From Antedon mediterranea (lineage: Eukaryota > Echinodermata > Crinoidea > Comatulida > Antedonidae), in assembly GCF_964355755.1 (NCBI RefSeq), contig NC_092670.1, positions 3,371,001 through 3,435,000 on the forward strand: DNA of 64,000 nucleotides, in the 5' to 3' direction. A program made the position numbers and the translations under genes. Within the stretch, counting starts at the first letter, position 1; each line of letters begins with the position of its first letter. Shown one piece after another: positions 1-10,808 of this stretch. The notes below the pieces were generated by a model. The model saw only the letters and a list, made by a program, of their open reading frames with translations, did not search any database and had not been told where the DNA came from.

Positions 1-894
1 AAATACAAAATTTAGTAAAGATTACGGAGTCTTAAATTATATACTATTTTTATACCTCGAATAGTACAGATCGTATTATTGACTTCACGTACTAGGCTAG
101 GCCTAGCCTAAATCATTTGTTTTCATGGGTGAGAGCTATTCTGACTAGGGATTCCATGCCACGATGGCTACGTTAAAACATTGGGGCCCATCATGGGCAT
201 AGCTAGCCTACTACGATTGGCCCATAAATAACAAAACTCAGTGGATTCCAAACCTATCCTATCAATCAAACTCATAAACAATCTAAACCTAAAACATTCT
301 ACAAAATCGGCTGTAAATATTGAGGCAAAACAAGGTCCGATCGCCGTCCGCACGTCGTATGGTGTCCCGATCGTCTAAAGTAGGCCTAAAATAGGCCCAG
401 TTTACTCTCCAAAAAGCAGATACTGCATCAAGCAAGTAGACCAGGTAGGAGACCTAGCTGATTCGGCCCAGTTAAAAGTCAGTGCGAAAATCGGTAAACG
501 TAAAGTGCAAACATATCTAATTTTTCACTGTTTTGATGAATTTTCATAGAAAATTGACTTTATAAATGGGAAGACCGACTAAAATTACATTAGAAAAGTA
601 TAATTTGACAAAAGTAATTAATATGGTTAATGATAACGAGTCGTCGGAAGATTGACCATTTTACAAATTTCCTATTCTGTAACACAGTGTCATATCGCCG
701 TAGCTGCACTTGTAATCTGGCCTCATTTCACAGCCTTCGTTCTGCTTCACTGGGCGCTTATATAAATTCAAACTTTTACCGTTCAAGAGACAAACAAATA
801 TATTTTACATTTTTTACTATTCATTTTAAACCCGGAACCCCCCTTTAAATCTACCAAATTCAATCTTAATACCCAGTTCTCTTAAGGTGGGATC
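1..894. other. No gene seen
   Basis: AT-rich sequence with scattered TAGGCC-type motifs. Only short open frames without recognisable protein features occur here. It lies downstream of the minus-strand retroelement that starts at about 4.08 kb, and it could include that element's 3' end, but no LTR could be identified. Confidence 0.5.
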
Positions 895-1908
895 TTAATC
901 CAATCCAAGGAAACCTGGTGCGTTGTCGACACGAATAGTGAGATTATCGTCTCCAAGTGGTCTTAGTTCAGCGCAAAGAGTAACAATGGCTGTACGTAGT
1001 TGATCGCGAGTTTCCGAAGTCAAGAGAGAGGAAAGAGTATATGATGATACAGTTTCACGGATAATAAACACAAACTGCCGATATCGGCGCATAACGTCTG
1101 CAGCAAATGATTGAGCAATACAATATGACGGAGGTGATGTTGACTGAGGTTTAAGTCTATGTGGAATGCTTTTCAATGAAGAACAGTGACACGATGAGCA
1201 AGTGATGTCAATGGCATTGTCTAAGTCCAAAGAAAAAAAGTATCTGCCAACAAGACGTTTCATTTGATGTTTGAATGGGTGATGAAAACGAAGATGAACG
1301 GCGGTAAGAAGGCCATCGATAACATTACGGGGAACTACAATACGGTCTCTAGTAGGTTGGAATGGCTGTTTATCGATTACGACAAGAAGGCCGTCGCTAG
1401 CAACCGTGGCGAATCTTAGGTACCGCTTAACATCAGGAATCTTAACCATTTTCTTAGATGGACGGGTTCCTTGTGTCAGGTATAAATGAGTGCGTCTAAG
1501 ATCAGGACATTCTAATTGTGTGGCTAGCCAAGCTGCACGGTTATTAGTAAATGGCATTTCTGAAGTTCCTTGAACCACGTCGGAGACTGTAAATGCCCGT
1601 ACCACGGAGTCTTCAATCTCTGCGATAAATTTGCAGATTTGGCATGAGTGGTCTGAACATTCAGGTAGGTTGCGGCTGGCAAAGTCTGTTGGTACGTTAG
1701 CAATTCCGGATATGTGTTGAACATCAACCATGTAGCGACTAATTAATGATAAGAAGGTAGTGACTCGTGAGCTTGCAGAGAATTCACCACGACGAAGTTT
1801 GTTATAGGCGGCCTGGACGCAAGGACGGCTATTGGTGTGAGTACTTGAGTGGTGTGCAAAGACTGTATGATATAGGGTGCAAAATGTTGGACAGCTGAGC
1901 CTATACAT
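895..1908 (-). pseudogene. RNase H end and truncated integrase
   Basis: The 337-codon open segment starts in the RNase H end and then runs into an integrase. A zinc-binding His/Cys region is visible at about residues 205-245 (LRFHHPFKHQM ... CSSCHCSSLK). The catalytic core has one Asp in FAADVMRRYRQ (about residue 267) and a second in RVDNAPGF (about residue 326). The frame then ends, so the third catalytic residue (Glu) and the C-terminal domain are missing. The integrase therefore cannot be active. Confidence 0.75.
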
Positions 1909-1915
1909 AATGCTT

Positions 1916-2290
1916 CTATCTCACATGGTAACCATGTGACCTGGTGTTTTCGAAGTTTTGCATTGAAAAAACCAAAAAGAAGGACTTTGCCATTTCTGCG
2001 GATATAGAGCGGAGCGGCAATACCCCTCTCTCTCTCACTAAGCCATCAGTGACATTCCATAATTGGTCCTGAGCTTTAGGGATGGTAATGGTTTTATTGT
2101 CTCTAAGGGCACTTTGAGCTGTGTTGAATGCATGTAACAGATTTTCAGTCCAGTTAATTTTGGTGCGAGATTGTTGACCAGCAGTGACTTTGTCAAGTGG
2201 ATCCATGAGAGCAGCAGATTCTTTGAGGACTCGGCTGAGAACCTTATATGCGCCAACGAATGATCGTAATCCTTTAAATGGTTGCTGGAG
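1916..2290 (-). pseudogene. Connection/RNase H remnant of the gypsy-like element
   Basis: This segment begins with the RT connection ([17 protein letters not shown]) and continues to QDQLWNVTDG, the usual start of the RNase H fold with its first Asp. After that the homology stops abruptly. The end of RNase H (HISGIANVPTDFASRN) resumes in another frame at about 1.72 kb, so the middle of RNase H is damaged by a frameshift or small deletions. Confidence 0.6.
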
Positions 2291-2940
2291 GTTTAACTGA
2301 AGTAAGTGCTGTAATCCTATGTGGACTGGCTCGTAATGTCCCATTTGACCATATCCAACCTAATATGGTAGTAGTTTTAGGGCAGACATGTGTCTTTCGT
2401 GCCGAAAGGCGTAGATTATTTTTTGATAAGGCAAAGAGCGTTTTGCGGAGAATATCTTGGGGTGTATTGCCTCCAATGTATAAGTCATCAGCGATTTTTG
2501 AGACACATCCTTCTTGAATTAAGTCACCAAGTACTCGGCATGTCTCCGAACCAGGCATGCCCATTGCTGAGCGTGTGTAGACTCTAATACCTTTGAATGG
2601 TGTAGTGACTCCACAATATTTCGTGGAGTGTGAAGCCAAAGGAAATTGATAGTATGCTTGATTGAGGTCGGTGGTAATAATAGTTACATCGGGCAGAACG
2701 TTGTCGATGTTTGGCACTAAAGACGGTTGTGGTTTACTGTATTGGGTAACCTCCCCAAATGAGGTTACGGGACGATTGCCGCCGTTTGGTTTTTTTATGA
2801 GAAAGAATAAATTGAGATATTCAACAGTGGTGTTGACTTCTTCTGGTTTGGCAAAAACACCTTCTGTTTTTTCTAAGTCGTCAAATTTGGCTTGAAGTTC
2901 TAATAATGTGTCGCGGTTGAGGCAATCTCCCTTTCCATTG
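2274..2940 (-). pseudogene. Reverse transcriptase domain of the gypsy-like element
   Basis: The minus-strand translation shows the ordered RT blocks: an FLIKKPNGG-type block, motif A with [13 protein letters not shown] (first catalytic Asp), the GMPGSETC segment, and motif C as IADDLYIGG with the paired Asp residues. The thumb follows with ILGWIW. The fingers and palm are thus mostly readable, but the entry is frameshifted relative to the upstream protease segment and the exit is frameshifted into the RNase H segment near 2.28 kb. The active-site Asp residues are preserved although the copy as a whole cannot be functional. Confidence 0.8.
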
Positions 2941-3987
2941 AGGTGGTTGCACAGGACCCATGTTAACCACTGCTTCAATTTTGCCACTGAACACATTGTA
3001 CTTTGATACCTTCGGGTTAAAAACATTGTCATACTGGGCGTGTAGAGAGACAAGTTGTTCACGTGTTTTTGGGGGGAGTTGCTTGTCTGGATCAATGAGT
3101 ATATCTGATGAGAAAGGTCGACAAGCAGGTTCGGATGTACGTGGGATATGAGGTACGTGAGTGTCGGCTTTAGTAACCATAGAAATGTGACGGACTTGGC
3201 AAAGACGATCATGACGAGATAATTCAATAGGATCATTGGTGTTATTGATGATTCGAATAGCATGTCCGATTGATTGTATTTCTTGTGGATTTGGCCAGAT
3301 TTTATCTGATTGAGAGTGTTGATTAACTTTGCTGTCATATCTTGGTTCAAGAGCGAGAAGTGAGTCAGGATCACAGTTATCAGGGGTTGTGAGTTGTAGG
3401 TAATCACCTGGTAGTGTGGTTTGTGTTGGGCACCGAAGTAGGCACGCCTGGACTCTTTGGATCAACGGTGTTGGATTTGGTTGAGAGCCGTAATTGAGTA
3501 TGGTGGAGTCATTGATGACGATTTGGCGTTTAGCTGGACGGGTGGCAATATCATTGCTGACTAAGAATGGATTGCCTGCGAGTACATCAACGTCTAGCTG
3601 TTTTACGACTAACGCGTCAAGTTGAAATGTGTATTCGTCAGGGGTTGTAGTATAGTCGTCTTCAGCGTGTACGAAGCGTGAATTGCCGAGACTATTTCTA
3701 TCAGCTGCTGGAAGAAATCTGCACTGGATTAGTGAGTGTGAGGTGTGTGGTCGTCCAGAAGATTGGCACAAAATGCACGATTTATTGAAAGTTTTGTTTG
3801 GTGGCTTTTGTTTAGACAAGTTGTTATACTGTGGCCTGTGCGGTCTGTTGAAAATAGCTGCGACATGCTTTGGAGTCGTCAATATTGCGAAGTTCATCCA
3901 GAAGTGAAGAAAGTGCTTGCCAAATTTCTGGTTTAAGAGAGGCGAGTGATTTATTACGTAGCTCTGATCCATACTTTTGTTTGACAA
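2881..3987 (-). pseudogene. Gag zinc knuckle and protease-end remnant
   Basis: This 368-codon open segment carries a Cys-x2-Cys...His...Cys cluster (CILCQSSGRPHTSHSLIQC) at about residue 71, as in a nucleocapsid-type knuckle. It is followed by a segment with LDVDVLAGNPFL at about residue 131, which resembles the C-terminal half of a retroelement aspartic protease. The catalytic Asp-Thr/Ser-Gly is not visible, so the protease is broken. The last third is the linker leading to the reverse transcriptase. The frame is lost near 2.94 kb, and the coding sequence continues in another frame (2274-2940). Family assignment is by motif order only. Confidence 0.65.
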
Positions 3988-4109
3988 GTTGTGGCAAGCC
4001 CGGCTTTATAAGTTGGAGCCACATGACAATAATAGTGTTTTCCAGTGACGGTGATAAGTCTTCGTCTGTGGTCTTTTGTTAGGAGGTTGTCCTAAAAAAA
4101 GCTACAAGT

Positions 4110-4131
4110 CAATTCAATTCAATTCAATTCA
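4110..4131. repeat. (AATTC)n microsatellite
   Basis: About four uninterrupted copies of the pentamer AATTC. A short TAAA-type run follows at 4283-4300. No gene is visible between 4083 and 4900. Confidence 0.9.
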
Positions 4132-5353
4132 AAGTAACATTTATTTTCTTCAAAATAAAACAGTCAACAAAATGGTGTAAAGAAAGGTAATATGATTGAA
4201 GAAGGCATGATCAAAAAAGCAAAAAGCTTGTGACAGACATGCCTAAACAAAGATTAGATAAAAACAACACGAAAAAAGAAAGTAAATAAATAAATAAATA
4301 CATTTAAAAAATAAAGAAATAACAATATAAAAAATTTACATAACATGGGTTAAACTAAATAAGTTTTTGATAGAGATCCTCAGGTTTTTTGTCGGTTAGC
4401 AGTTTGATGTTTGAGAGATCCAAGAAGTGCGCTCCGAGGACTGGAAACCAAAATGTTGTCGTATTTTCTGCCAAATGTCAGAAAGTGATGTTGATTGCTT
4501 TATAATAGAATTCCTGGATATGACAGAAAAAGTTTGCAATTTGGCCTAACATAAGGTCAAGTTGAGCATTTTTTTGAAGCGAAGTTTTTCTTGAAGCGGC
4601 GGGGGACAGTGTCGTCGTCAGGTATTCCCCTTGTGGGATTTCCTGCAGTTTTTGTTTTCAAGTAAATTTGTCAATTAGGAATGGTGTAAAATTTGCATCA
4701 AGAGTTAAAATATATACTAAATTCTGTCGCCAGTTTTCAAAAGAGTTAACTGTTTCATTTTTGGTAAGCTGTCATTGTTTTGGGGCTCTTGCAGTAGCCA
4801 TGTTGGAGGCAGTAAATGCTGACGGTGTAACGTAAACAAGGCTGGCCTTTACTCACTTGCGTGAAGATTGTCGGCTGAGAGGGCGTTCGGTTGACTACGT
4901 CTATAATAATAATAATAACTTTATTGTATTTCTTTTTTAACAGAGGCACTATCCACAAGGGATATGCAACAAAATAATATAATAGTACACAGATAATAGT
5001 AAACACTTAATTGATTACAATATAAATGAAAGTACAAGTGATTAAAAAGGAAAACAAACAAAAACAATACTGAAATTAAAGTACAAATTACAGTAAAAAG
5101 TATTGTATATTTAAATATGTAGTACAAAAATCAATCAAGTAATTTAAAAGTATTATAAATTTCATTGCGTTCTTTCCATGCAATTGTTAAGAATAGTTTA
5201 CAAAATTTGTCAAAGATATTACTTGTCATTTCATAATTAACATTGGGTATAGATTCTGTTGTTACAATTTGGTATTCGTTATGGATTTCGAGATTGTCAA
5301 AAAATAGATGGTGTTTAAGTTCATCAGAGCTTGATGTAAATAGCTCCCAGATT

Positions 5354-5817
5354 TTATGTAAATGTAAAATGGTATAGCTCTTCTCTAAGTCTTTTAAATA
5401 TTGATTTTCTAGTATTAGTTAATCTAGTACAATTGAACACAAAGAGATAAAGTGTTTCTCTTTCACCACAATCGCACAACAAACACAATCCTGAATTTTG
5501 TTGTGACCAACCTTCCTTTCTTCCTTCAAGGGGTAATGAGTTTGAACGAGCTTTAAATTTTAAATTAGATGCATGGTAGCTACATTTTTCCAGTAAATAC
5601 TTTTCCATTTTTGGTTCATTTTTATATAGTAAATAATTTGTTAAGGATGATTTAGTTTGAGCATTATTAAACCAAGTTATGTTATCTTTTATAACATTTT
5701 TCTCTTTGAAGCCATTAAGCCATTTTGTACAATAGTCAATATTAAAATACATTTGCATATCAAATTTATTTAAAATGGTTTCAATAGTTTGAAGCCATTT
5801 CCAGTTAAGTATATCCT
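5354..5817 (-). pseudogene. LINE ORF2 C-terminus (copy A)
   Basis: The last 134 codons of ORF2 contain a Lys/Asn-rich helix region, then ARSNSLPLEGRK and a zinc-type cluster (CLLCDCGERETLYLFVFNC), which is the Cys-x2-Cys...His/Phe...Cys motif at the end of many LINE ORF2 proteins. The corresponding segment is seen in copies B (18.7-19.2 kb) and D (23.1-23.6 kb). Upstream, the protein is interrupted by the DNA element at 5820-9263 and resumes at 9266-9412 with RLKNMEEYRWPRLLF and GELGW, matching copy D. Confidence 0.8.
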
Positions 5818-6495
5818 TAAAGCCTGTTTTCCTGTCGACGTTAAGTTACGTTGAGTTGCGTTGAGTTGACATATTCAACGATTTAACAGGAAAAGAGGGT
5901 AAAAATTAACGTTGAAAATCGTTAAAATCTTAAATCGTTAAAGTTGAACTCGGTTCAACTTTAACGATTACGATCGTTACGATCGTTAAAACTGACCAAT
6001 CAAATGGTCCACAAATTACGTCATTGCAGTTTGTGAAAAAATAGGTACGCACTGACAATTCTTGAATGTTTACAACGCGACGATGTTTTTCACCTTTTTT
6101 GTACACTTTTAAGGTCTGATATTTAAAAAAAACAAGTATAAGTTAAATTAAATTATAATATTAAACCAATTAAATTTAATGTTTGTCTTTAGTGTAAGCC
6201 TAGATTAAGATATCAACGAAAGTATGTCCTAGGCTGGGTTTAAGGATCAAAGCCCGTAACTTTTTCAATTTTCACGCGGTCCCGGCTGCGCGTGGCCGGC
6301 CTTAAGGCCTGTGCACACCAAACGCGAAGCCGCGAAGCGTCATGCGTCATTCGACGGATCGCTTTGGAAGTTGAATTGTCATGCGTCTATTAGTTTTTCT
6401 TGTCGGTTCCCACTAAACGCGTCACGATCTGCTGATTCGGCGCGATTGCTAGGGTGTTCCAGGTTGGATCTGCATACAATGAATAGTGTAAGTGA

Positions 6496-6542
6496 AACCA
6501 GGGAAGAGTTAAATTAAAATGTAATTTAACTCTTCCCTGGTT
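6496..6542. repeat. 21-bp perfect hairpin
   Basis: Arms AACCAGGGAAGAGTTAAATT(A) and their complement are separated by 5 nt. The hairpin lies near the left end of the inner Harbinger-like element. Confidence 0.95.
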
Positions 6543-7138
6543 AAACCAATCACAGTGTTTGGTTTTGGTGGGAAAATGTTATCCTTTTCCAAAGCCTGAA
6601 ATGTGCATGATTGTGTGTATATTAACAATCAGTCAAACATCGTATCACAAGGACAGAAGAAGATGTATCTAATATCAATACAGTTACAAGAATTAAAGCG
6701 TTTATTGTTGATTACACGTACATGTGATCTGCTGAGTATATTTATTAGTGGTGTTACAAATATCTTTTGCAGCGTCAGCCTACCAATCAACAGAGGTGCA
6801 ATTATAATTACAGTCACATTGCAACAACATTTTATAACCATATAAAACATTTCATATAAACACGAACTGGGAATCTCCATGGGTTGACCAACTATAGTAT
6901 AGGTGTTTAGCACCTGTTTGGTCTTTCCGTGCCTCCTTTTATAATTGTTTTGTCTTCTTATGTTTATGGCAGAAATTGAATAAATAAATAAATAAATAAA
7001 ATAAACTATAGGCCGATATATTAATGTAAAGTTTTCACATTCATTTTCTAATTATTATTAAATATTATATTATTCATGACAAAACATACAGTTTTTTTCT
7101 CATTTGATTAAATGTAATAAATATCCCAAACTCATATT

Positions 7139-7320
7139 TACACTTTATATTATCTTATGACTTTTTTTTCACATAAATACACTTATTTAAATAGTGAATC
7201 ATTGTTTTTAAGGTATCATTAAATAATTAATCATTACACTGTATATTATCTTATGACTTTTTCACATAAATACACTTATTGAAATAGTGAATCATTGTTT
7301 TTAAAGGTATCATTAAATAT
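7139..7320. repeat. Tandem duplication, about 95 bp x2
   Basis: Two adjacent copies contain TATTATCTTATGACTTTTT, CACATAAATACACTTATT and AGTGAATCATTGTTTTTAA. They differ by a T-run length and a few bases. Confidence 0.9.
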
Positions 7321-7556
7321 CAACCAGATTTTCTTTTTTACTACTCCTGAATACTTTCGCAAAATAATATCAAAATAATAAATTTAAAAGGTATCATCCC
7401 CAAAAAAAAAATGAAAATTGAAGAAATATTATTATTGTTAAAAGTGAATAACTAACCCTAAAGTGTTACTGTATACTGTATTACACACACAACGAAAATG
7501 TTTTAAATTATATTTTCAGGAAGACAATATATCTTGTCAAAAAAATGACACTAAAC

Positions 7557-7740
7557 TTAAAGATGTATTGTCCCATAGAATCATGAAAATTGAAGATGAT
7601 TAAAATCAAATTTGAATAGGCCATTTTGTAGTTTTAACAAAGTTAATCACTTACATAGAAAAAAAACCAACAAAACTTATGTTTTCACTTATAAAATGAA
7701 AAAAATTCCATTAGCTGGCAGCCAATTTGACTATTTTTTT
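7557..7740 (+). repeat. Dispersed repeat beginning AAAGATGTATTGTCCC
   Basis: Related sequence recurs at about 13043-13320 (same strand) and 36050-36408 (end on the opposite strand). Shared blocks are AAAGATGTATTGTCCC, AGTTAATCACTT, TTTTCACTTATAAAATGA and GGCTGGCAGCCAATTTGA. It is probably a MITE-like family; the ends are not resolved. Confidence 0.6.
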
Positions 7741-7834
7741 AGTATTGGAGTATAACAAAACATATATATATATTTCCATGTGTTCTCTATTGCTAAAAAA
7801 AAGACATGCAGTTCAGCTTTCCTTCTATAACCAC

Positions 7835-8158
7835 TTAATAAATACTAGTTACAGTCCAACTCCTCCTTAATCTCTTCCATTTTCTATTAAAAAAAAATGA
7901 AACAAGTATCAAAAAATTGCTATAGTAAGGCATATTGCTCAAATCATTTTTTTCTGGCCAATGTATGTCACCAACTGACATACCCATTTGAAAAAAGTCT
8001 ATACAAACCTGTATCAGCCTCATAATTGCCAGTCCACGTTTTTGAGGAGCAATTGCTCTTAATTCCATGGCAATAATATACTGGCCGCTTAAACTACTAG
8101 CTTGGTCATTGGTGGAGTTTGTAACGCTGGTAATAGCCTGAAGGATCCCATTTATCAA
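7835..8158 (-). CDS. Hypothetical 107-codon open frame in the Harbinger-like element
   Basis: The open frame encodes a short protein whose middle (QYIIAMELRAIAPQKRGLAI) vaguely resembles the C-terminal BESS-type region of MADF/Myb-like proteins that accompany Harbinger transposases. The last part is low complexity and may run past a splice donor into an intron. The start is unclear because a polyA-like plus-strand tract (pyrimidine-rich on the minus strand) precedes it, which could be an acceptor. It may be a decayed accessory exon or a chance open frame. No function is claimed. Confidence 0.25.
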   Translation of the reverse strand: MINGILQAITSVTNSTNDQASSLSGQYIIAMELRAIAPQKRGLAIMRLIQVCIDFFQMGMSVGDIHWPEKNDLSNMPYYSNFLILVSFFFNRKWKRLRRSWTVTSIY

Positions 8159-8219
8159 TGTTCATCTCCCGGTTCATCTAATTGACCTAAAAAAAAAAAC
8201 AACAGTATTTATGTATTAT

Positions 8220-8590
8220 TACTACTACTAGGCCTATCCTAGCCTTACAACACTAAATCAACTAAATATTAGGCCTATAAATATTAATTAATAATAATAA
8301 GTAGGCTAGGCCTAGCTAGGTAGGCCTAGGCCTAGAGTAGTACTGTACTCATTATTTAGACTTTTAGTAATAGTAGTAGTAGGCTTAACCTAGGCTAGGC
8401 CTGGCCTAGCACATAGTAGACTAGCAGGGATTAGTAAGTATTATGTAGGCCTATACGTACTACTTGGCATGGCCTAGCCTACTAGGGTATATGTAGCCTA
8501 GGCTAGGTAGGCCTAGCTAGGCCCTAGTATTGCCTAACTAAACCTCCTCCAACCTAGGTAGGCCTAGGCCTAGGCTAGGCTAGAAATAGG
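8220..8590. repeat. TAGGCC/CCTAGG-rich tract
   Basis: Dense irregular repetition of TAGGCCTA, CCTAGGC and GGCTAGG without a fixed period. Similar tracts occur at 28870-29130 and 32340-32945, and short ones elsewhere. Confidence 0.85.
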
Positions 8591-9412
8591 CTTGCCAACT
8601 CACTTTACAAATTGATCTCTGACGCGTTTTAGGCCTAGTTTTTCTGGCATTCTCCTACACAGATGTTTGTCTGAAATTATTGTCTTCATGCATTAATCCT
8701 TATGTTTCTGTCTGTGTATGACTTACTTCCCTTATCGTAAAGACAAGAAGGGTAAGTATTTCCATAAAGACCTCGCTCGTCAGCCACCATTTTTTTGCCG
8801 TCGGTGTCGTCGATGAGAGATATTCCTGACTTCTGATTGGTTGACGAACGCAAACCGCGCTCGCGACGCCTCAAAAAGTTGACCAAGGTTCAACTTTTGA
8901 AAATTCGCGTGCGAAGCCTTCGCTGCTGTCGTTTTCAACGCGTTGAAGTTGAAATTCGACTATCGTACACTGTTCGCTTGTATGTTCACACTGGAAGCGT
9001 CGTCGCCTGCCGCATGCGTCACTTTTTAACGCGAAATTCGCGGCTTCGCGTTTGGTGTGCACCGGCCTTTAGTTTTGCAACACTTCACGTCCGCGTGTCC
9101 CAGCAACGCTCGAGAGAACCAAGAAACTATGGACGATCGCGTAAAAATGTGTAAATATTAGTGGTCCGACTCGATCATCGTCATCGCTATTTTATTTTCA
9201 ACTTTAACGATTTTAAACTCAACGCAACTCAACGTATTTCAACGTCGACAGGAAAACAGGCTTTAGTTCAAAGATAGCTCTAAAAAGTAACCTTGGCCAA
9301 CGATATTCTTCCATATTTTTAAGTCTATAGAAATATTTTAAGATTCTATCTGATTGTATTGATTTGATTGATTGCTAGCCAAGTTCACCATATACGATAA
9401 AGTCAATGTGTC

Positions 9413-10760
9413 CTACAAGCATGTTTTATTTTTTCAATACAAAGATCAATTTCTTTATCATACCATACTTTTTGTTTTCTATTGTTGTTCCTTTGACCTA
9501 TTGTGTTTTCAGCAATGGACATAACATTATTTTTCCGAAATACCCATGCCTCATTGGCGTTTGATGAGGAGGGATCCCAATTTTCAAATTTGTCTATGAT
9601 TTCATTCTGGAACGGTACCCAGTCTGTATCTTTACATATGTTCCAAATTATTTTATTAGTATCATTATTTTTATTGTTTGCATGATTATTATTTGTTTAG
9701 AATTTATTGTCTATTAATTCTAATAACAATATATTATGATCACTTCCAAGGTGATATATACATAGGTCATCAATGATAAGTTCCTTAGTAATATTATATA
9801 CACTTTGAGAAACAAGTACATAGTCTAATATGCTTGTATAGTTACCTTTAGCCCAAGTGAATTTACCAATACATTTACTACAACTATTTAATATGGTAAG
9901 GTTACTATCCTCACAAAAATTGAGTAGACCATTACCATTATAATTAATTATATCATCTCCTTGTGGGATGTTACTTCCAATTTTACCATTGAAATCACCT
10001 AAAATAATAACTTTTGCATTAGTGTCTTCATTTTGTATTAAGAGTACTTCTGAAAGAAGTTCACAATAGAGTTCACATGTTAACATGTGAACTCTATTGT
10101 GAACTTCTTTCAGTTAAAACTGTTTAGTACATTCACATGGGAAATAAGCTATACATAAAAAGTAAGTTGAGTTGGTATTATTGTTTAGTTGGACCTTAAT
10201 CCAAAGTCTTTCCAGGTCATCTGATTTGGTTTCAAATAAATTATCATTGATTATTTTAATGTTTTGTCTTAGCAGAAATCCAATCCCACCTTGACTTTTC
10301 TTAAAGGAGGATGACCGGTTTTTACCAATCCATCTAAAATCAGGCATTGGTATTTCTTCGTTATCTTTCAAAAATGTTTCTGTCATTCCAAATATTTCTA
10401 TTTCTTTATTAGTTTTTAAAAGTTTAGTTACATCATATGTTTTGCTTTTATAACCTCTGATATTGTTGAATATTATCTTAATATTTGTGTTTTTAGATTT
10501 TCGTTTTTTTCTACTTCTTATTTTTCTCTTATGTTTGTTGTTATTGTTGCTGATATCGTCTTTGTTAATTAAATTGTTATTGTATAACTTAAGCAACTAG
10601 CGTTACTATTATCCGTACATTCTTGTTCATCAGTGAGAACATTAAATCGGTTCATACATTTTAAAAGTGAGTTTGTATTATATTGTTTATTTTTTACATT
10701 TTTAATTGGTAATTTGTTATTATTTATAGAAGTATAAGTATAATTATCACTTCCATACAA
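9413..10760 (-). pseudogene. LINE ORF2 N-terminal APE endonuclease (copy A)
   Basis: The minus-strand translation contains an apurinic-like endonuclease: IKIIFNNIRGYKS near the start, FGMTETFL, GGIGFLL, then after a break ILGDFNGKIG and the terminal GSDHN. These are the Asn, Glu, GDFN and SDH blocks of the family. A 64-bp perfect palindrome at 10050-10113 sits between the two halves and coincides with loss of frame (the first half ends at 10114, the second starts at 10086). The linker after the endonuclease runs to about 9.41 kb, where it jumps directly to the region C-terminal of the RT. Confidence 0.8.
10050..10113. repeat. 64-bp perfect palindrome with no spacer
   Basis: Starting CTGAAAGAAGTTCACAATAG and ending with its exact complement, the sequence is symmetric about the GTTAAC centred between 10081 and 10082. 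Every base pair checked matches. The related LINE copy at about 26.15-26.21 kb has no such symmetry. Confidence 0.97.
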
Positions 10761-10808
10761 TCTATTCCCAGTGTCTTTTGGAACGGCGCTTTCTTCTTGG
10801 CCATACCT

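Larger units (their letters stand above)
895..4082 (-). mobile_element. Decayed Ty3/gypsy-like LTR retrotransposon (gag end to integrase)
   Basis: Read on the minus strand, the order is Gag zinc knuckle, protease remnant, reverse transcriptase, RNase H remnant and integrase, which is the gypsy (Metaviridae-type) order. The frame changes several times (near 2.94, 2.28 and 1.91 kb) and there are in-frame stops, so no complete polyprotein is encoded. No LTRs, primer binding site or polypurine tract could be recognised. The integrase stops after its second catalytic Asp region. It is a dead, internally deleted copy. A BEL/Pao assignment is less likely because the integrase follows RNase H with a typical gypsy zinc-binding region. 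Confidence 0.8.
6305..9068. mobile_element. Inner PIF/Harbinger-like element
   Basis: Inverted ends AGGCCTGTGCACACCAAACG and the reverse complement of AGGCCGGTGCACACC, about 32 bp overall, are flanked by TTA on both sides (6302-6304 and 9069-9071). A 3-bp TTA/TAA duplication is the hallmark of PIF/Harbinger. No DDE transposase is visible. One open frame (7835-8158) might be a remnant of a second Harbinger protein. The element lies wholly inside the element at 5820-9263. Confidence 0.75.
5820..9263. mobile_element. Outer TIR DNA transposon inserted in LINE copy A
   Basis: Terminal inverted repeats start AAGCCTGTTTTCCTGTCGAC on both ends and continue for about 50 bp with a GTTGAGTTGCGTTGAGTT block. 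They are flanked by TA on both sides (5818-5819 and 9264-9265). LINE ORF2 continues outside both ends, which confirms insertion. No transposase is visible, so this is a non-autonomous element enlarged by a second insertion (6305-9068). The superfamily is uncertain: the TA duplication fits several superfamilies, while the ends resemble the inner Harbinger-like element. Confidence 0.8.

Noticed and set aside
168-353. Short frame near the left end
   Set aside because: 61 codons, no motif, no supporting splice or neighbour evidence.
8837-9154. 105-codon Arg-rich plus-strand frame
   Set aside because: It overlaps the right TIR of the Harbinger-like element; the Arg richness comes from GCG-rich TIR sequence.
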